Shown in pieces: positions 53,997-61,774 of a stretch of 64,000 bases of DNA. Under the pieces are notes generated by a model. That model was not told where the DNA came from, ran no database searches, and saw nothing but the letters and a program-made list of their open reading frames with translations. A program made the translations under genes and the position numbers. Positions within the stretch are counted from its first letter, which is position 1. Every line of letters begins with the position of its first letter. Source of the DNA: an uncultured Pelagibacteraceae bacterium (GTDB lineage Bacteria; Pseudomonadota; Alphaproteobacteria; Pelagibacterales; Pelagibacteraceae); contig CACELK010000003.1 in assembly GCA_902560245.1 (NCBI GenBank), positions 18,936-82,935 of the forward strand, given 5' to 3'.

Positions 53997-54533
53997 ATGA
54001 ATGTAATTTATAAAATTATTTCAAATTTTATTAATAACAAATCTTTATATATTGGAGAAAATGTTACGATGTCAGAACATATGATTCAAGCTGCAATGCT
54101 TGCAGAAAAAGCAAAAGCTAATGATAGTTTAATATGCGCTTGTTTGCTTCACGATTATGGTCATTTTCTTTTAGAAGATCCTAGTGAATTGGTTGAAAAA
54201 AAATTGGACGGTAAACATGAGGATATAGGGTACGAATATTTAAAAAAATTCTTTAAAGAGGATGTTGTAGAGCCTATAAAATATCACGTAATTGCCAAAA
54301 GATATTTGGTAAGAAAAAAAAAATATTTTAATCAGTTATCAGAAGCATCAAAGATAAGTTTAAAATTGCAAGGTGGAATGTTAAATAAAAAGGAAAGCAA
54401 AGAATTTGAAAAAAATAAATTTTTTAAAGATGCAATTAATTTAAGAAAATTTGATGAATTTGCAAAAAAAACTAATATTAAAATGAAAAATATTAGCCAA
54501 TATGAAGATTTGCTTCGTTCTAAACTTTTATGA
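53997..54533 (+). CDS. HD-domain mixed-valent diiron oxygenase, PhnZ/TmpB-like
   Basis: Likely cleaves the C-P bond of a 1-hydroxyphosphonate. In its 178 residues, the YxxE signature of PhnZ-type enzymes is present as Tyr18-Ile-Gly-Glu21, followed by metal His28 (SEHMIQAA), His52-Asp53 (LLHDYGH), His56, and the later IKYHVIAKRYL with a phosphonate-contact-like HVIAKRYL. In TmpB the product is glycine betaine plus phosphate, which suits the betaine genes on both sides; in PhnZ it is glycine. The gene overlaps betA-like by 4 bases (ATGA) and follows the TauD-type gene by 5. Confidence 0.75.
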   Translation: MNVIYKIISNFINNKSLYIGENVTMSEHMIQAAMLAEKAKANDSLICACLLHDYGHFLLEDPSELVEKKLDGKHEDIGYEYLKKFFKEDVVEPIKYHVIAKRYLVRKKKYFNQLSEASKISLKLQGGMLNKKESKEFEKNKFFKDAINLRKFDEFAKKTNIKMKNISQYEDLLRSKLL

Positions 54534-56116
54534 AATTTGATTATATAGTAATCGGAGCAGGCTCAGCTGGGTGCGTTTTGGCAAATAGATTAACCGATAA
54601 TGGAAAATATAATGTTGCTTTAATGGAAGCTGGCAAACCTAGTGACATTTGGAAAGTAAACATGCCTCTTGCAATTTTATACACAATGCATGATCCAAAA
54701 TATAATTACAAATACTATTCAGAACCAGAACCTCATTTAAATGGTAGAAGATTATTTTGCCCAAGAGGAAAAATGATAGGAGGTTGTTCTGCCCATAACG
54801 GAATGGTATATGTTAGAGGAAATCCTAACGACTATCAAAGATGGGAATCTTTTGGATTAAAAGATTGGTCTTATAAAAAAGTTTTGCCATATTTTAAAAA
54901 AATAGAGACTTGGTCTGAGGGAGAAAATGAATACAGAGGTGGTAGTGGTATTCTTCCAGTTAATCAATCTAAAAATAAAAATCCTTTATTTAAAGCATTT
55001 ATAGATTCTGCTGGAGAAGCTGGTTACAAAATTAATAGTGATATGAACGGTAAAGATCAAGAAGGCTTTGGAATGTACGATGTTACAATCCATAAAGGAG
55101 AAAGAGCAAGTGTTTCAAAATATTATTTAAATCCAGCAAAAAAAAGAAAAAATTTGAAGGTTTTCACAGAAGCCTTTGTTGAAAGAATTATATTTGAAGG
55201 AAAAAAGGCTGTGGGTATTGAAGTTAAAATTAAAAATAAAATTGAGAAGATTTACGTTAATAAAGAGGTAATTTTAAGTGGTGGAGCAATTAATTCACCT
55301 CAATTGCTAATGCTTTCCGGAGTCGGTCCAAGTCAACATTTAAAAGATAAAGGTATTCAGGTAGTCCATAATCTAGAAGGTGTTGGGAAAAACTTACAGG
55401 ACCATCTTGAAACTTACATACAACAAGAGTGTAAAACTAAAGATACTTTATATTCTTATATAAATAAAATTAATATGGTTAGAATAGGTATCCAATGGTT
55501 TTTAAATAAAAGTGGACCATGTTCTACATCTTTTTTAGAAGCTGGAGGTTTTTGCAAATCATCCTCTGAGAGAGAATTCCCAAATATACAATTTCATTTT
55601 TTTCCTGCATTTGTAATTGATCATGGATTAATAGATCCAGATAGACATGGATATCAATTACATGCAAGTCCAAATCATCCAAAAAGTAGAGGTCATATAA
55701 CCCTAAATAGTTCTAATCCTTATGATTATCCGAAAATTAAATTTAATTATTTAGAGAACGACGACGATTTAAAACAAACAATAGAAAGTATTCATGTAGC
55801 AAGAAAAATTTTAGGTCAAAGATCTTTGAAACCTTATGCTGGAAAAGAAATTGGACCTGGAGAAAATGCGCAGACAAATGAGGTTTTTGAGGAATATATT
55901 AGATCAAAAGCAGAAACCGCTTATCATCCATCTTGTACATTAAAAATGGGAACTGACAAAATGGCAGTTGTTGATGAAAAATTAAAGGTTCATGGTCTTG
56001 ATAACATAAGAGTTGTCGATGCTTCTGTTATGCCCGAGATAACAAGTGGAAACTTAAACGCTCCTACTCTTATGATTGCAGAAAAAGCTTCTGACTTGAT
56101 ACTGGGTGAAAATTAA
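54530..56116 (+). CDS. betA: GMC oxidoreductase, choline dehydrogenase-like (BetA family)
   Basis: FAD enzyme probably oxidising choline to betaine aldehyde. The 528 residues begin with the FAD-binding YIVIGAGSAGCVLANRLT, then GRRLFCPRGKMIGGCSAHNGM, SGGAINSPQLLMLSGVGP, a TAYHPSCTLKMGTDKMAVVD stretch containing the catalytic His, and NLNAPTLMIAEKASDLI with the partner Asn. The C-terminal third closely follows bacterial BetA. It is the last gene of the TauD-HD-betA run. Some GMC enzymes act on other alcohols, so choline is likely rather than certain. Confidence 0.78.
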   Translation: MKFDYIVIGAGSAGCVLANRLTDNGKYNVALMEAGKPSDIWKVNMPLAILYTMHDPKYNYKYYSEPEPHLNGRRLFCPRGKMIGGCSAHNGMVYVRGNPNDYQRWESFGLKDWSYKKVLPYFKKIETWSEGENEYRGGSGILPVNQSKNKNPLFKAFIDSAGEAGYKINSDMNGKDQEGFGMYDVTIHKGERASVSKYYLNPAKKRKNLKVFTEAFVERIIFEGKKAVGIEVKIKNKIEKIYVNKEVILSGGAINSPQLLMLSGVGPSQHLKDKGIQVVHNLEGVGKNLQDHLETYIQQECKTKDTLYSYINKINMVRIGIQWFLNKSGPCSTSFLEAGGFCKSSSEREFPNIQFHFFPAFVIDHGLIDPDRHGYQLHASPNHPKSRGHITLNSSNPYDYPKIKFNYLENDDDLKQTIESIHVARKILGQRSLKPYAGKEIGPGENAQTNEVFEEYIRSKAETAYHPSCTLKMGTDKMAVVDEKLKVHGLDNIRVVDASVMPEITSGNLNAPTLMIAEKASDLILGEN

Positions 56117-56118
56117 AT

Positions 56119-56682
56119 TTATTTTATGTATTCAAAATTTTGAGTAGTTTCATTTACTTGAATGAGTTTAGCTTTATTTCTTAAATGGAATTTTGTCGCC
56201 ATTTCAGTAATTGGTGACAAAGTTACTAATCTATTTAAATGATTTGATTTTTTAATCATTTTAAAAACTTCTTTAACAATAAGCTTTCCTCCACCTTTTT
56301 TTTTAGACCAGACGGTATATGCAACTGCAATTTTACCAACTTTTTGATCTCTCAAAGCACTCTGGAGAAATGCATCTTTACTTAAATCATCAAGCTCTTT
56401 TACAGACTTTGGGATTTCATTTGTAAAAGCAAAACACATTATAGCATGAATTTCATTTTTATATTTAACACCGTAAATTTTTCGCCCAAAACTTGTTCTG
56501 AAATCATTGTCTAATTCTGGTCTTACTGGATCCTCATCAATATTACATTCTTTTAAACTAACCAAATCAGCACCTTTAACCCAATCAAAAAAATTATTAA
56601 ATCTCTGATTTATAATTTTTTTATTTTTCTCAAAACTATTTTTTATTTTAAACTTTATATCAACTGCTTTACTTTTGTTCAT
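56119..56682 (-). CDS. Putative GNAT-like acetyltransferase, otherwise hypothetical
   Basis: No family identified with certainty. The 187 residues have a helical N-terminus (to about 60), then alternating strands and helices resembling a GNAT core: IYGVKYKNEIHAIMCFAF, QKVGKIAVAYTVWSKKKGGGKLI with a Gly-rich turn after a central strand, and LVTLSPITEMATKFHLRNKAKLI, which looks like the Asn/Tyr-helix part of GNAT proteins. It converges on the betA-like gene with 2 bases between. The 107-base gap before the ABC ATPase gene at 56790 holds an imperfect AT-rich hairpin and nothing else I can name. Confidence 0.45.
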   Translation of the reverse strand: MNKSKAVDIKFKIKNSFEKNKKIINQRFNNFFDWVKGADLVSLKECNIDEDPVRPELDNDFRTSFGRKIYGVKYKNEIHAIMCFAFTNEIPKSVKELDDLSKDAFLQSALRDQKVGKIAVAYTVWSKKKGGGKLIVKEVFKMIKKSNHLNRLVTLSPITEMATKFHLRNKAKLIQVNETTQNFEYIK

Positions 56683-56789
56683 CTCGGTTTACGTAAGATT
56701 TGTTAAGTGTTTTAACTTAAAAAAACTTACCCTTTTATAACAATGCTTTTTAAGTATTTCAGGTATGCGTATTTACACAGGCTCACAAT

Positions 56790-57581
56790 TTAATTTGCAT
56801 CTAAAACTGCATGTAAAAATTGTTTGGTTCTCTCATTTTTTGGATCACCAAATAACTTTTCTGGGGGTCCCTGCTCAAATATTTTCCCCTCATTAAAAAA
56901 ACATACACGATCTGATATTTCCCTAGCAAATCCCATTTGATGAGTTACCATTATCATAGTAAGATTATGCTCTTTATTTAAAGATCTGATTACATTTAAT
57001 ACCTCACCTACAACCTCTGGATCTAAAGAAGATGTAATTTCATCGAGTAACATAACTTTAGGCCTCATAGCTAAAGCTCTTGCAATCGCAACTCTTTGTT
57101 GTTGACCACCAGACAGTCTTGATGGATGTTGATCTTTCTTATCAGTCAAACCAACTAACTCTAGTAATTCAAGCGCTCTTTGCTCTGCATCTTCTTTTTT
57201 CATTCCAAGAACCTCTACTGGAGCTTCTATACAATTTTGAAGAGCAGTCATATGTGGAAATAAATTAAATTGTTGAAATACCATGCCAATTTTTGATCTC
57301 CTATCTCTCAAATACTTTTCATTGGCTTCAAGAAGCTTCCCATTTGAATCCATATGAGAAAGGGGCTCACCATCTAAATGAATTATGCCTCCATTAATTT
57401 TTTCTAAGGTCATTAAAACTCTTAATACAGTAGTTTTTCCTGATCCCGATGGTCCAATGATTGATACCATTTCATTTTTTTTAATATCTAAATTCAATTT
57501 GTCTAAAACTATTAGATCGCCATATTGCTTTGTTACATTTTCGAATTTTACAATAATTTCTTCAGTATTTTTATTTTCCAT
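56790..57581 (-). CDS. Polar amino acid/ectoine-type ABC transporter ATP-binding protein (EhuA/GlnQ-like)
   Basis: In its 263 residues, Walker A GPSGSGKTTVL (about 40-50), Q-loop VFQQFNLFPHMTA, signature RLSGGQQQRVAIARAL, Walker B VMLLDEITSSLDP and H-loop VTHQMGFA are all present, the pattern of the polar-amino-acid-uptake subfamily that includes EhuA. It has no C-terminal regulatory domain. It is last gene of the binding protein-permease-permease-ATPase run. Confidence 0.85.
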   Translation of the reverse strand: MENKNTEEIIVKFENVTKQYGDLIVLDKLNLDIKKNEMVSIIGPSGSGKTTVLRVLMTLEKINGGIIHLDGEPLSHMDSNGKLLEANEKYLRDRRSKIGMVFQQFNLFPHMTALQNCIEAPVEVLGMKKEDAEQRALELLELVGLTDKKDQHPSRLSGGQQQRVAIARALAMRPKVMLLDEITSSLDPEVVGEVLNVIRSLNKEHNLTMIMVTHQMGFAREISDRVCFFNEGKIFEQGPPEKLFGDPKNERTKQFLHAVLDAN

Positions 57582-57593
57582 AATTTAAATTTT

Positions 57594-58295
57594 TTATTGT
57601 TTTATTTTTCCTTGAGCAACATTAACTTTTCTTTCCAACTTTCTAACCCACATAGCTGCTGGAACAGAAAGAATTAAGAATATTATACCAACCATTGTGT
57701 AAGGTTCCAAATATCTATAATTATACCCCCCTACTGCTGTTGCTGCATGAAATAATTCAGCCACACCTATTGTTGACAAAAGAGGGGTATCTTTAAAAAT
57801 ACCAACTAAATAGTTTCCCATACCAGGAATTGCTATGGGAAAAGCCTGTGGCAAAACTATTCTTCTATAAGTATAAGCGGTGGAAAAATTTAGTGCTCTA
57901 CATGCTTCCCATTGAGCTTTTGAAACACCTTCTAAAGCTCCCCTATAAACTTCTGAAAGGTAAGTTCCAAAATGCAAACCAATTGTTATCATTCCACAAA
58001 CCCAAGCTGATAATTTTATGCCAAACTGAGGTAAAACGAAATATACAAAAAATAACTGTATCAATAATGGTGTTGAGCGAATAAATTCTACGATTTCTCT
58101 ATTTATTCCATTTATAATTTTTGATGGAGTTCTTTGACCTAATAAAAAGAAGAGCCCAACAACAAGTGCTATTGCATAACCTACTCCCGCTGCAATAATA
58201 GTATTTAAAGTTGCCCATAACATTTGAGGTAAAATTTCATAAGCAAAATCCCATTTAAAACCCATTTCCATAATATTATAAGCTTCCTCTCCCAA
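57594..58295 (-). CDS. Polar amino acid/ectoine-type ABC transporter permease (EhuD/HisM-like)
   Basis: The 233 residues have five membrane helices and the HisM-type permease motif: EFIRSTPLLIQLFFVYF and the EAA-type loop EACRALNFSTAYTYRRIVLPQAFPIAIPGMGN. The first residues (MGEEAYNIMEMGFKWDF) are hydrophilic. It overlaps the preceding permease gene by 20 bases and lies 12 bases before the ATPase gene. Confidence 0.82.
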   Translation of the reverse strand: MGEEAYNIMEMGFKWDFAYEILPQMLWATLNTIIAAGVGYAIALVVGLFFLLGQRTPSKIINGINREIVEFIRSTPLLIQLFFVYFVLPQFGIKLSAWVCGMITIGLHFGTYLSEVYRGALEGVSKAQWEACRALNFSTAYTYRRIVLPQAFPIAIPGMGNYLVGIFKDTPLLSTIGVAELFHAATAVGGYNYRYLEPYTMVGIIFLILSVPAAMWVRKLERKVNVAQGKIKQ

Positions 58296-58947
58296 CTTTT
58301 TTTGCAGCTAAAACTTCCAACCATCTTAAAAATGGAACAAGTGCTAACCTAGCCATGATATAATAAATTAATAAGGCTGTTCCAAAACACTGTGCAGAAA
58401 GCCAAGTAATAGAATTAATTTGTTTTGCTTCAAAAGTTAAATCAACGACTGTTACAAGAGCTACTAAAGCAGTTGCTTTTAAAAGTTCTACAGTCAAGTT
58501 TGCTGCTGGTGGCAAAATTATAGGAAATATCTGTGGAATAATTATTCTTTTAATTCTTTTTGCTGGACTAAAGTTAAGTGCATGAGCAGCTTCCCATTGG
58601 CCCTTTGGTACTGCTAATATTCCACCTCTTACTATCTCTGCACCATACGCACCAAAGTTCAAACCCAAAGCAACTACTCCTGCAACAAATGCCTCTAATG
58701 AAATTCCAAAAAACGGTAATACGTAATATACCCAAAAAAGTTGAACTAATAATGAAGTTCCTCTAAAAAATTCTATGTATACAGTAGCAATTCCTTGAAT
58801 AATTAGATTTTTAGATAAACGCATCAAACCAAAAATCATCGAAATTATTACATATAAAACCATAGAACATATCAAAACTTTTATAGTAGTCACTGTTCCT
58901 AATATCAATGTCATTCCGTGTTCAGCTAAAAATGAAAAATAGCTCAC
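58276..58947 (-). CDS. Polar amino acid/ectoine-type ABC transporter permease (EhuC/HisQ-like)
   Basis: The 223 residues have five helices, with the paired HisQ-type motifs EFFRGTSLLVQLFWVYYVLP and the loop EAAHALNFSPAKRIKRIIIPQ. It is very similar in layout to the next permease, with which it should form the heterodimeric channel. A terminator-like hairpin separates it from the binding-protein gene upstream. Confidence 0.82.
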   Translation of the reverse strand: MSYFSFLAEHGMTLILGTVTTIKVLICSMVLYVIISMIFGLMRLSKNLIIQGIATVYIEFFRGTSLLVQLFWVYYVLPFFGISLEAFVAGVVALGLNFGAYGAEIVRGGILAVPKGQWEAAHALNFSPAKRIKRIIIPQIFPIILPPAANLTVELLKATALVALVTVVDLTFEAKQINSITWLSAQCFGTALLIYYIMARLALVPFLRWLEVLAAKKVGRGSL

Positions 58948-58974
58948 TGTATTACCTTAAATTAAGTTAAAAAA

Positions 58975-59007
58975 AATCAGGCGACTTTATTATTTTGCCG
59001 CCTGATT
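58975..59007 (-). terminator. Intrinsic terminator/attenuator after the EhuB-like gene
   Basis: AATCAGGCG and CGCCTGATT form a 9-bp stem, extendable by a G-T and a C-G pair. It begins 18 bases after the binding-protein stop and on the minus strand is followed by eight Ts (complement of 58969-58976). The permease gene starts about 28 bases further on, so partial read-through is expected. Confidence 0.8.
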
Positions 59008-59025
59008 AATAATTATATTTTAAAA

Positions 59026-59871
59026 CTACTTAGTTGCGCAAGCCCACTCTGTAGTCATATCTGCAGGTGGAAGTTGAGCTTTATCGTATCCATACTCACC
59101 AGCTCTTTCTAACATTTTTGCAGGATTAGCTAAAACTTTAGCTAAAGCAACATTGAATGCTTCTCTAAATTCATTGTCGCTTTTTCTAAAACCAATTCCA
59201 ACCACATTTACAGTTTCTTTTGGCATAAGCTTAGGATCGGTTACTTCAAATGCACCACCAGTTTTTTCTTCATGCTCTTTTGCACCAAAAAACGTTTGAA
59301 CTGCTGCGTCGGCTCTTCCTGCTTTCATTGCAGCAAGTATTCCTACTTCACCTTCTACTAATAACATTTGACTATCAGGTACACCAAATTTTTTAGCAGC
59401 TTCTACAGTATTGAAACCAGTTCCAGTTACAAGTGTAGCTCCTGTTCTGATAACATCAGCATAGTTATTAATCCCTTTTGGGTTCCCTTTAGGAACTAAC
59501 ATTGCATCACCAAAAACTCCTATCGGATCAGAAAAGTTAATATTTTCGCATCTGCTTTTCAAAATATACATACCGCCAGTTATCATATCTGAACGATCAG
59601 CGTTTATTCCAGGAATTAGTCCAGACCACTCGAAAACTTTAGTTTCATGCTCAGTGATTCCCATTTCTTCTAAAACTGTTAAAGCAATCATGTTAACAAA
59701 ACCTAATGCTTCACCATTATCGCCTGCATAAGCCCATGGTACTGCTGTACCAAAACCTAATCTTAATTTATGTCCATCAGCTAATCTTTGAGTTAGTGTC
59801 GCTGCGCTAACAGAAGATACACTAAAAAGAATAACAAGAAGGACTGTAATTGATTTAATATACTTTCTCAT
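59026..59871 (-). CDS. Periplasmic substrate-binding protein, EhuB-like (polar amino acid/ectoine type)
   Basis: Receptor of the transporter encoded downstream. From the second of two adjacent ATG codons, better spaced from the GGGGG site, the chain is 281 residues with a signal peptide (cleavage near VSA, about 22). The SBP family 3 core follows: LRLGFGTAVPWAY, EWSGLIPGINADRSDMITGGMYI, SRCENINFSDPIG, VPKGNPKGINNYADV, MKAGRADAAVQ. The LIPG, GMYI and RCxxxxFSDP stretches resemble EhuB, the ectoine receptor, but general amino acid receptors share much of this. An ectoine-like ligand is therefore a hypothesis. Confidence 0.75.
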   Translation of the reverse strand: MRKYIKSITVLLVILFSVSSVSAATLTQRLADGHKLRLGFGTAVPWAYAGDNGEALGFVNMIALTVLEEMGITEHETKVFEWSGLIPGINADRSDMITGGMYILKSRCENINFSDPIGVFGDAMLVPKGNPKGINNYADVIRTGATLVTGTGFNTVEAAKKFGVPDSQMLLVEGEVGILAAMKAGRADAAVQTFFGAKEHEEKTGGAFEVTDPKLMPKETVNVVGIGFRKSDNEFREAFNVALAKVLANPAKMLERAGEYGYDKAQLPPADMTTEWACATK

Positions 59872-59876
59872 CATTT

Positions 59877-59881
59877 CCCCC
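59877..59881 (-). promoter_or_regulatory. Shine-Dalgarno deciding the start of the EhuB-like gene
   Basis: GGGGG on the minus strand lies 2 bases before the first ATG (59874) and 5 before the second (59871). The second has normal spacing and is the likely start. Confidence 0.65.
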
Positions 59882-59932
59882 TATTTCAATTTGTTTGAAA
59901 AATAATTTAACAAAAAAAAAAGGTGTTTGTAT

Positions 59933-59962
59933 ATAATAATTATTTCAATCTGAAGTTGTTAA
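59933..59962 (-). promoter_or_regulatory. Candidate promoter of the EhuB-like operon
   Basis: On the minus strand, TTAACA (59962-59957) and TATTAT (59938-59933) are 18 bases apart, about 60 bases upstream of the start. Fair match to -35/-10 consensus in AT-rich DNA, so only a candidate. Confidence 0.35.
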
Positions 59963-59978
59963 AAAGAATTTTTTTTAC

Positions 59979-60755
59979 TTAAATTAATTCTACATGGTCT
60001 CCAACATTAACCTTTCCATCGCTTAAAGCTGTTAAATAAACTCCCATATCAAAATGATTGTATGTTTTTTTCAATGAATTAAGTAAGTTAAGTGAATTAT
60101 CTTCTGTTTCAGGCTTTAAATTTATAGCAACACAACGAGGAATATTTTTTTCAACTTTAAATGAAGTATTATTAATTTTAATTATTTTGTTTATCCAATT
60201 TCTTTCCTCCCATGCTGAAATTCCGTCGACATACAGATTTCCTCTAAATCTTTGAAATTCTACATCTTCTTCAATTTTATTTTCAAAATCTTTTATACTA
60301 TTAAGATTTATTAACGAGATAGAATTAAAAACATTATTTGAATGGGAGGTATCATAAAATGGATATTCAGTATTTTTTAAAAGAATGATAGGATTTACTA
60401 ATGTACTTTCTAATTCAAATAATTTTTTTGAAAGTAAAGATTTTTCATTCTGATCATCGGCTGAAATAGAAATTATTTCATCACCATCCAATATAAGTGT
60501 GAGTTTGTTCCCATCGTAACTAAAATTATATTTATTCAAAACAGGTGAGTTTTTTAAAGTTAAAAAGTTGTTTAATTTTCTTTCTTTGGGGTTTTTTTCA
60601 ATTGTTTTAGCTTTTTCAGAATCTATGCCTCTAGAAAATGCAAAAATCCTATCATTTGGCATACCAAGATTTTTTTTAATTTGGCACGAATTGATGCTCT
60701 GGAATGATAAGGATTTAACAGGACAGTAATTTATTAACTTAATTGTGCACGTCAT
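59979..60755 (-). CDS. MOSC-domain protein (YcbX/mARC-like)
   Basis: Possible molybdenum-cofactor enzyme. The 258 residues begin with a MOSC N-terminal beta-barrel (INYCPVKSLSFQS, LGMPNDRIFAFSR) and continue with a MOSC domain (RFRGNLYVDGISAWEERNWI, then IPRCVAINLKPET with the candidate Mo-ligand Cys, then VYLTALSDGKVNVGDHVEL). The [2Fe-2S] domain at the end of E. coli YcbX is absent. Homologues reduce N-hydroxylated compounds; the substrate here is unknown. It uses the same cofactor family as the moeA product at 24667 prepares. Confidence 0.78.
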   Translation of the reverse strand: MTCTIKLINYCPVKSLSFQSINSCQIKKNLGMPNDRIFAFSRGIDSEKAKTIEKNPKERKLNNFLTLKNSPVLNKYNFSYDGNKLTLILDGDEIISISADDQNEKSLLSKKLFELESTLVNPIILLKNTEYPFYDTSHSNNVFNSISLINLNSIKDFENKIEEDVEFQRFRGNLYVDGISAWEERNWINKIIKINNTSFKVEKNIPRCVAINLKPETEDNSLNLLNSLKKTYNHFDMGVYLTALSDGKVNVGDHVELI

Positions 60756-60817
60756 AAAATTAATATTACATAATTAATAAAAATATAAAGAAGAAAGATT
60801 CTGTGGTATATGGGCTT

Positions 60818-61774
60818 ATGTCCACAAAAAATAATAATCCTAAAGGAATTATCTTTATATTATTGGCTATGATGGTTTTTTCTGTTCAAGACAGTATTAT
60901 GAAATATATTTTTAATTTTGCCTCCTTATACGAAGTTTATTTAGTAAGAACTTTAGTTAGTTTTACTCTTATTTTATTATTTTTAAAATTTACAAAAAAA
61001 CCTGTGATGTTTAAAAGTAAATATCCTCTATTAACCTTTATCCGAGTGATACTTTTCTTTTTTGGTTTTAGCTTTTTTTATGTTTCATTAACAGTTTTAC
61101 CTTTGGCTACAGCTACAGCATTATTTTTTGTTACTCCTTTTTTAATTACAATATTTGCAAGTATTTTTTTAAAAGAAGAGGTTGGAATAAGAAGATGGTC
61201 AGCTGTAATAATCGGGTTTATTGGTGTGTATGTAATTTTAAATCCCGACTTCAATAATTTTGATTTTATGACCTTAACTCCAATCCTTTGTGCAATTTGT
61301 TATTCATTGTCTATGATAATAATTAAAAAAACTTCTGACAAAGATAATGTATATACGATAACTTTTACCTTTTATATTGGAGCGATAATAATCAGTTCGA
61401 TTTTTTATTTATTTATTGGTGATGGTCAATTCTACAAACAAGGTAATCCTGCGTATGAATATATATTTAGAGAATGGTTTCAAAACCTCGAAACTTCGAT
61501 GTTATTAATGATTATCACAGGTTTCACAGCGTCTGCAGCTTTTCTTTTATTGTTTACTGCATACAGTATTGCATCACCTTCAGTTATTTCACCTTTTGAG
61601 TATTCAATATTACTTTGGTCTTCATTAAGTGGCTGGATATTTTTTAACGAGGTGCCGAATTTAAATACAATTATAGGAACTTTGATAATTGTAACTTGTG
61701 GAGTTTATATTTTTATTCGTGAAAAAGTTAAAGAACAATCCCAGTCTATAGTGACAAATAAACCTCTAAGATAG
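60818..61774 (+). CDS. EamA-type (DMT superfamily) transporter
   Basis: A 318-residue protein with ten helices in two EamA repeats: GIIFILLAMMVFSVQDSIMK, LPLATATALFFVTPFLITIFAS and AFLLLFTAYSIASPSVISPFEY with SGWIFFNEVP. A GTG at 60803 would add five residues; the ATG at 60818 is used here, but the choice is open. It directly abuts the following oxygenase gene. The substrate is unknown. Confidence 0.8.
   Translation: MSTKNNNPKGIIFILLAMMVFSVQDSIMKYIFNFASLYEVYLVRTLVSFTLILLFLKFTKKPVMFKSKYPLLTFIRVILFFFGFSFFYVSLTVLPLATATALFFVTPFLITIFASIFLKEEVGIRRWSAVIIGFIGVYVILNPDFNNFDFMTLTPILCAICYSLSMIIIKKTSDKDNVYTITFTFYIGAIIISSIFYLFIGDGQFYKQGNPAYEYIFREWFQNLETSMLLMIITGFTASAAFLLLFTAYSIASPSVISPFEYSILLWSSLSGWIFFNEVPNLNTIIGTLIIVTCGVYIFIREKVKEQSQSIVTNKPLR

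Noticed and set aside
56703..56720. Small hairpin TTAAGT/ACTTAA in the gap between the ABC ATPase and GNAT-like genes
   Set aside because: Six A-T-rich pairs only, no GC core, not followed by a clear T-tract.
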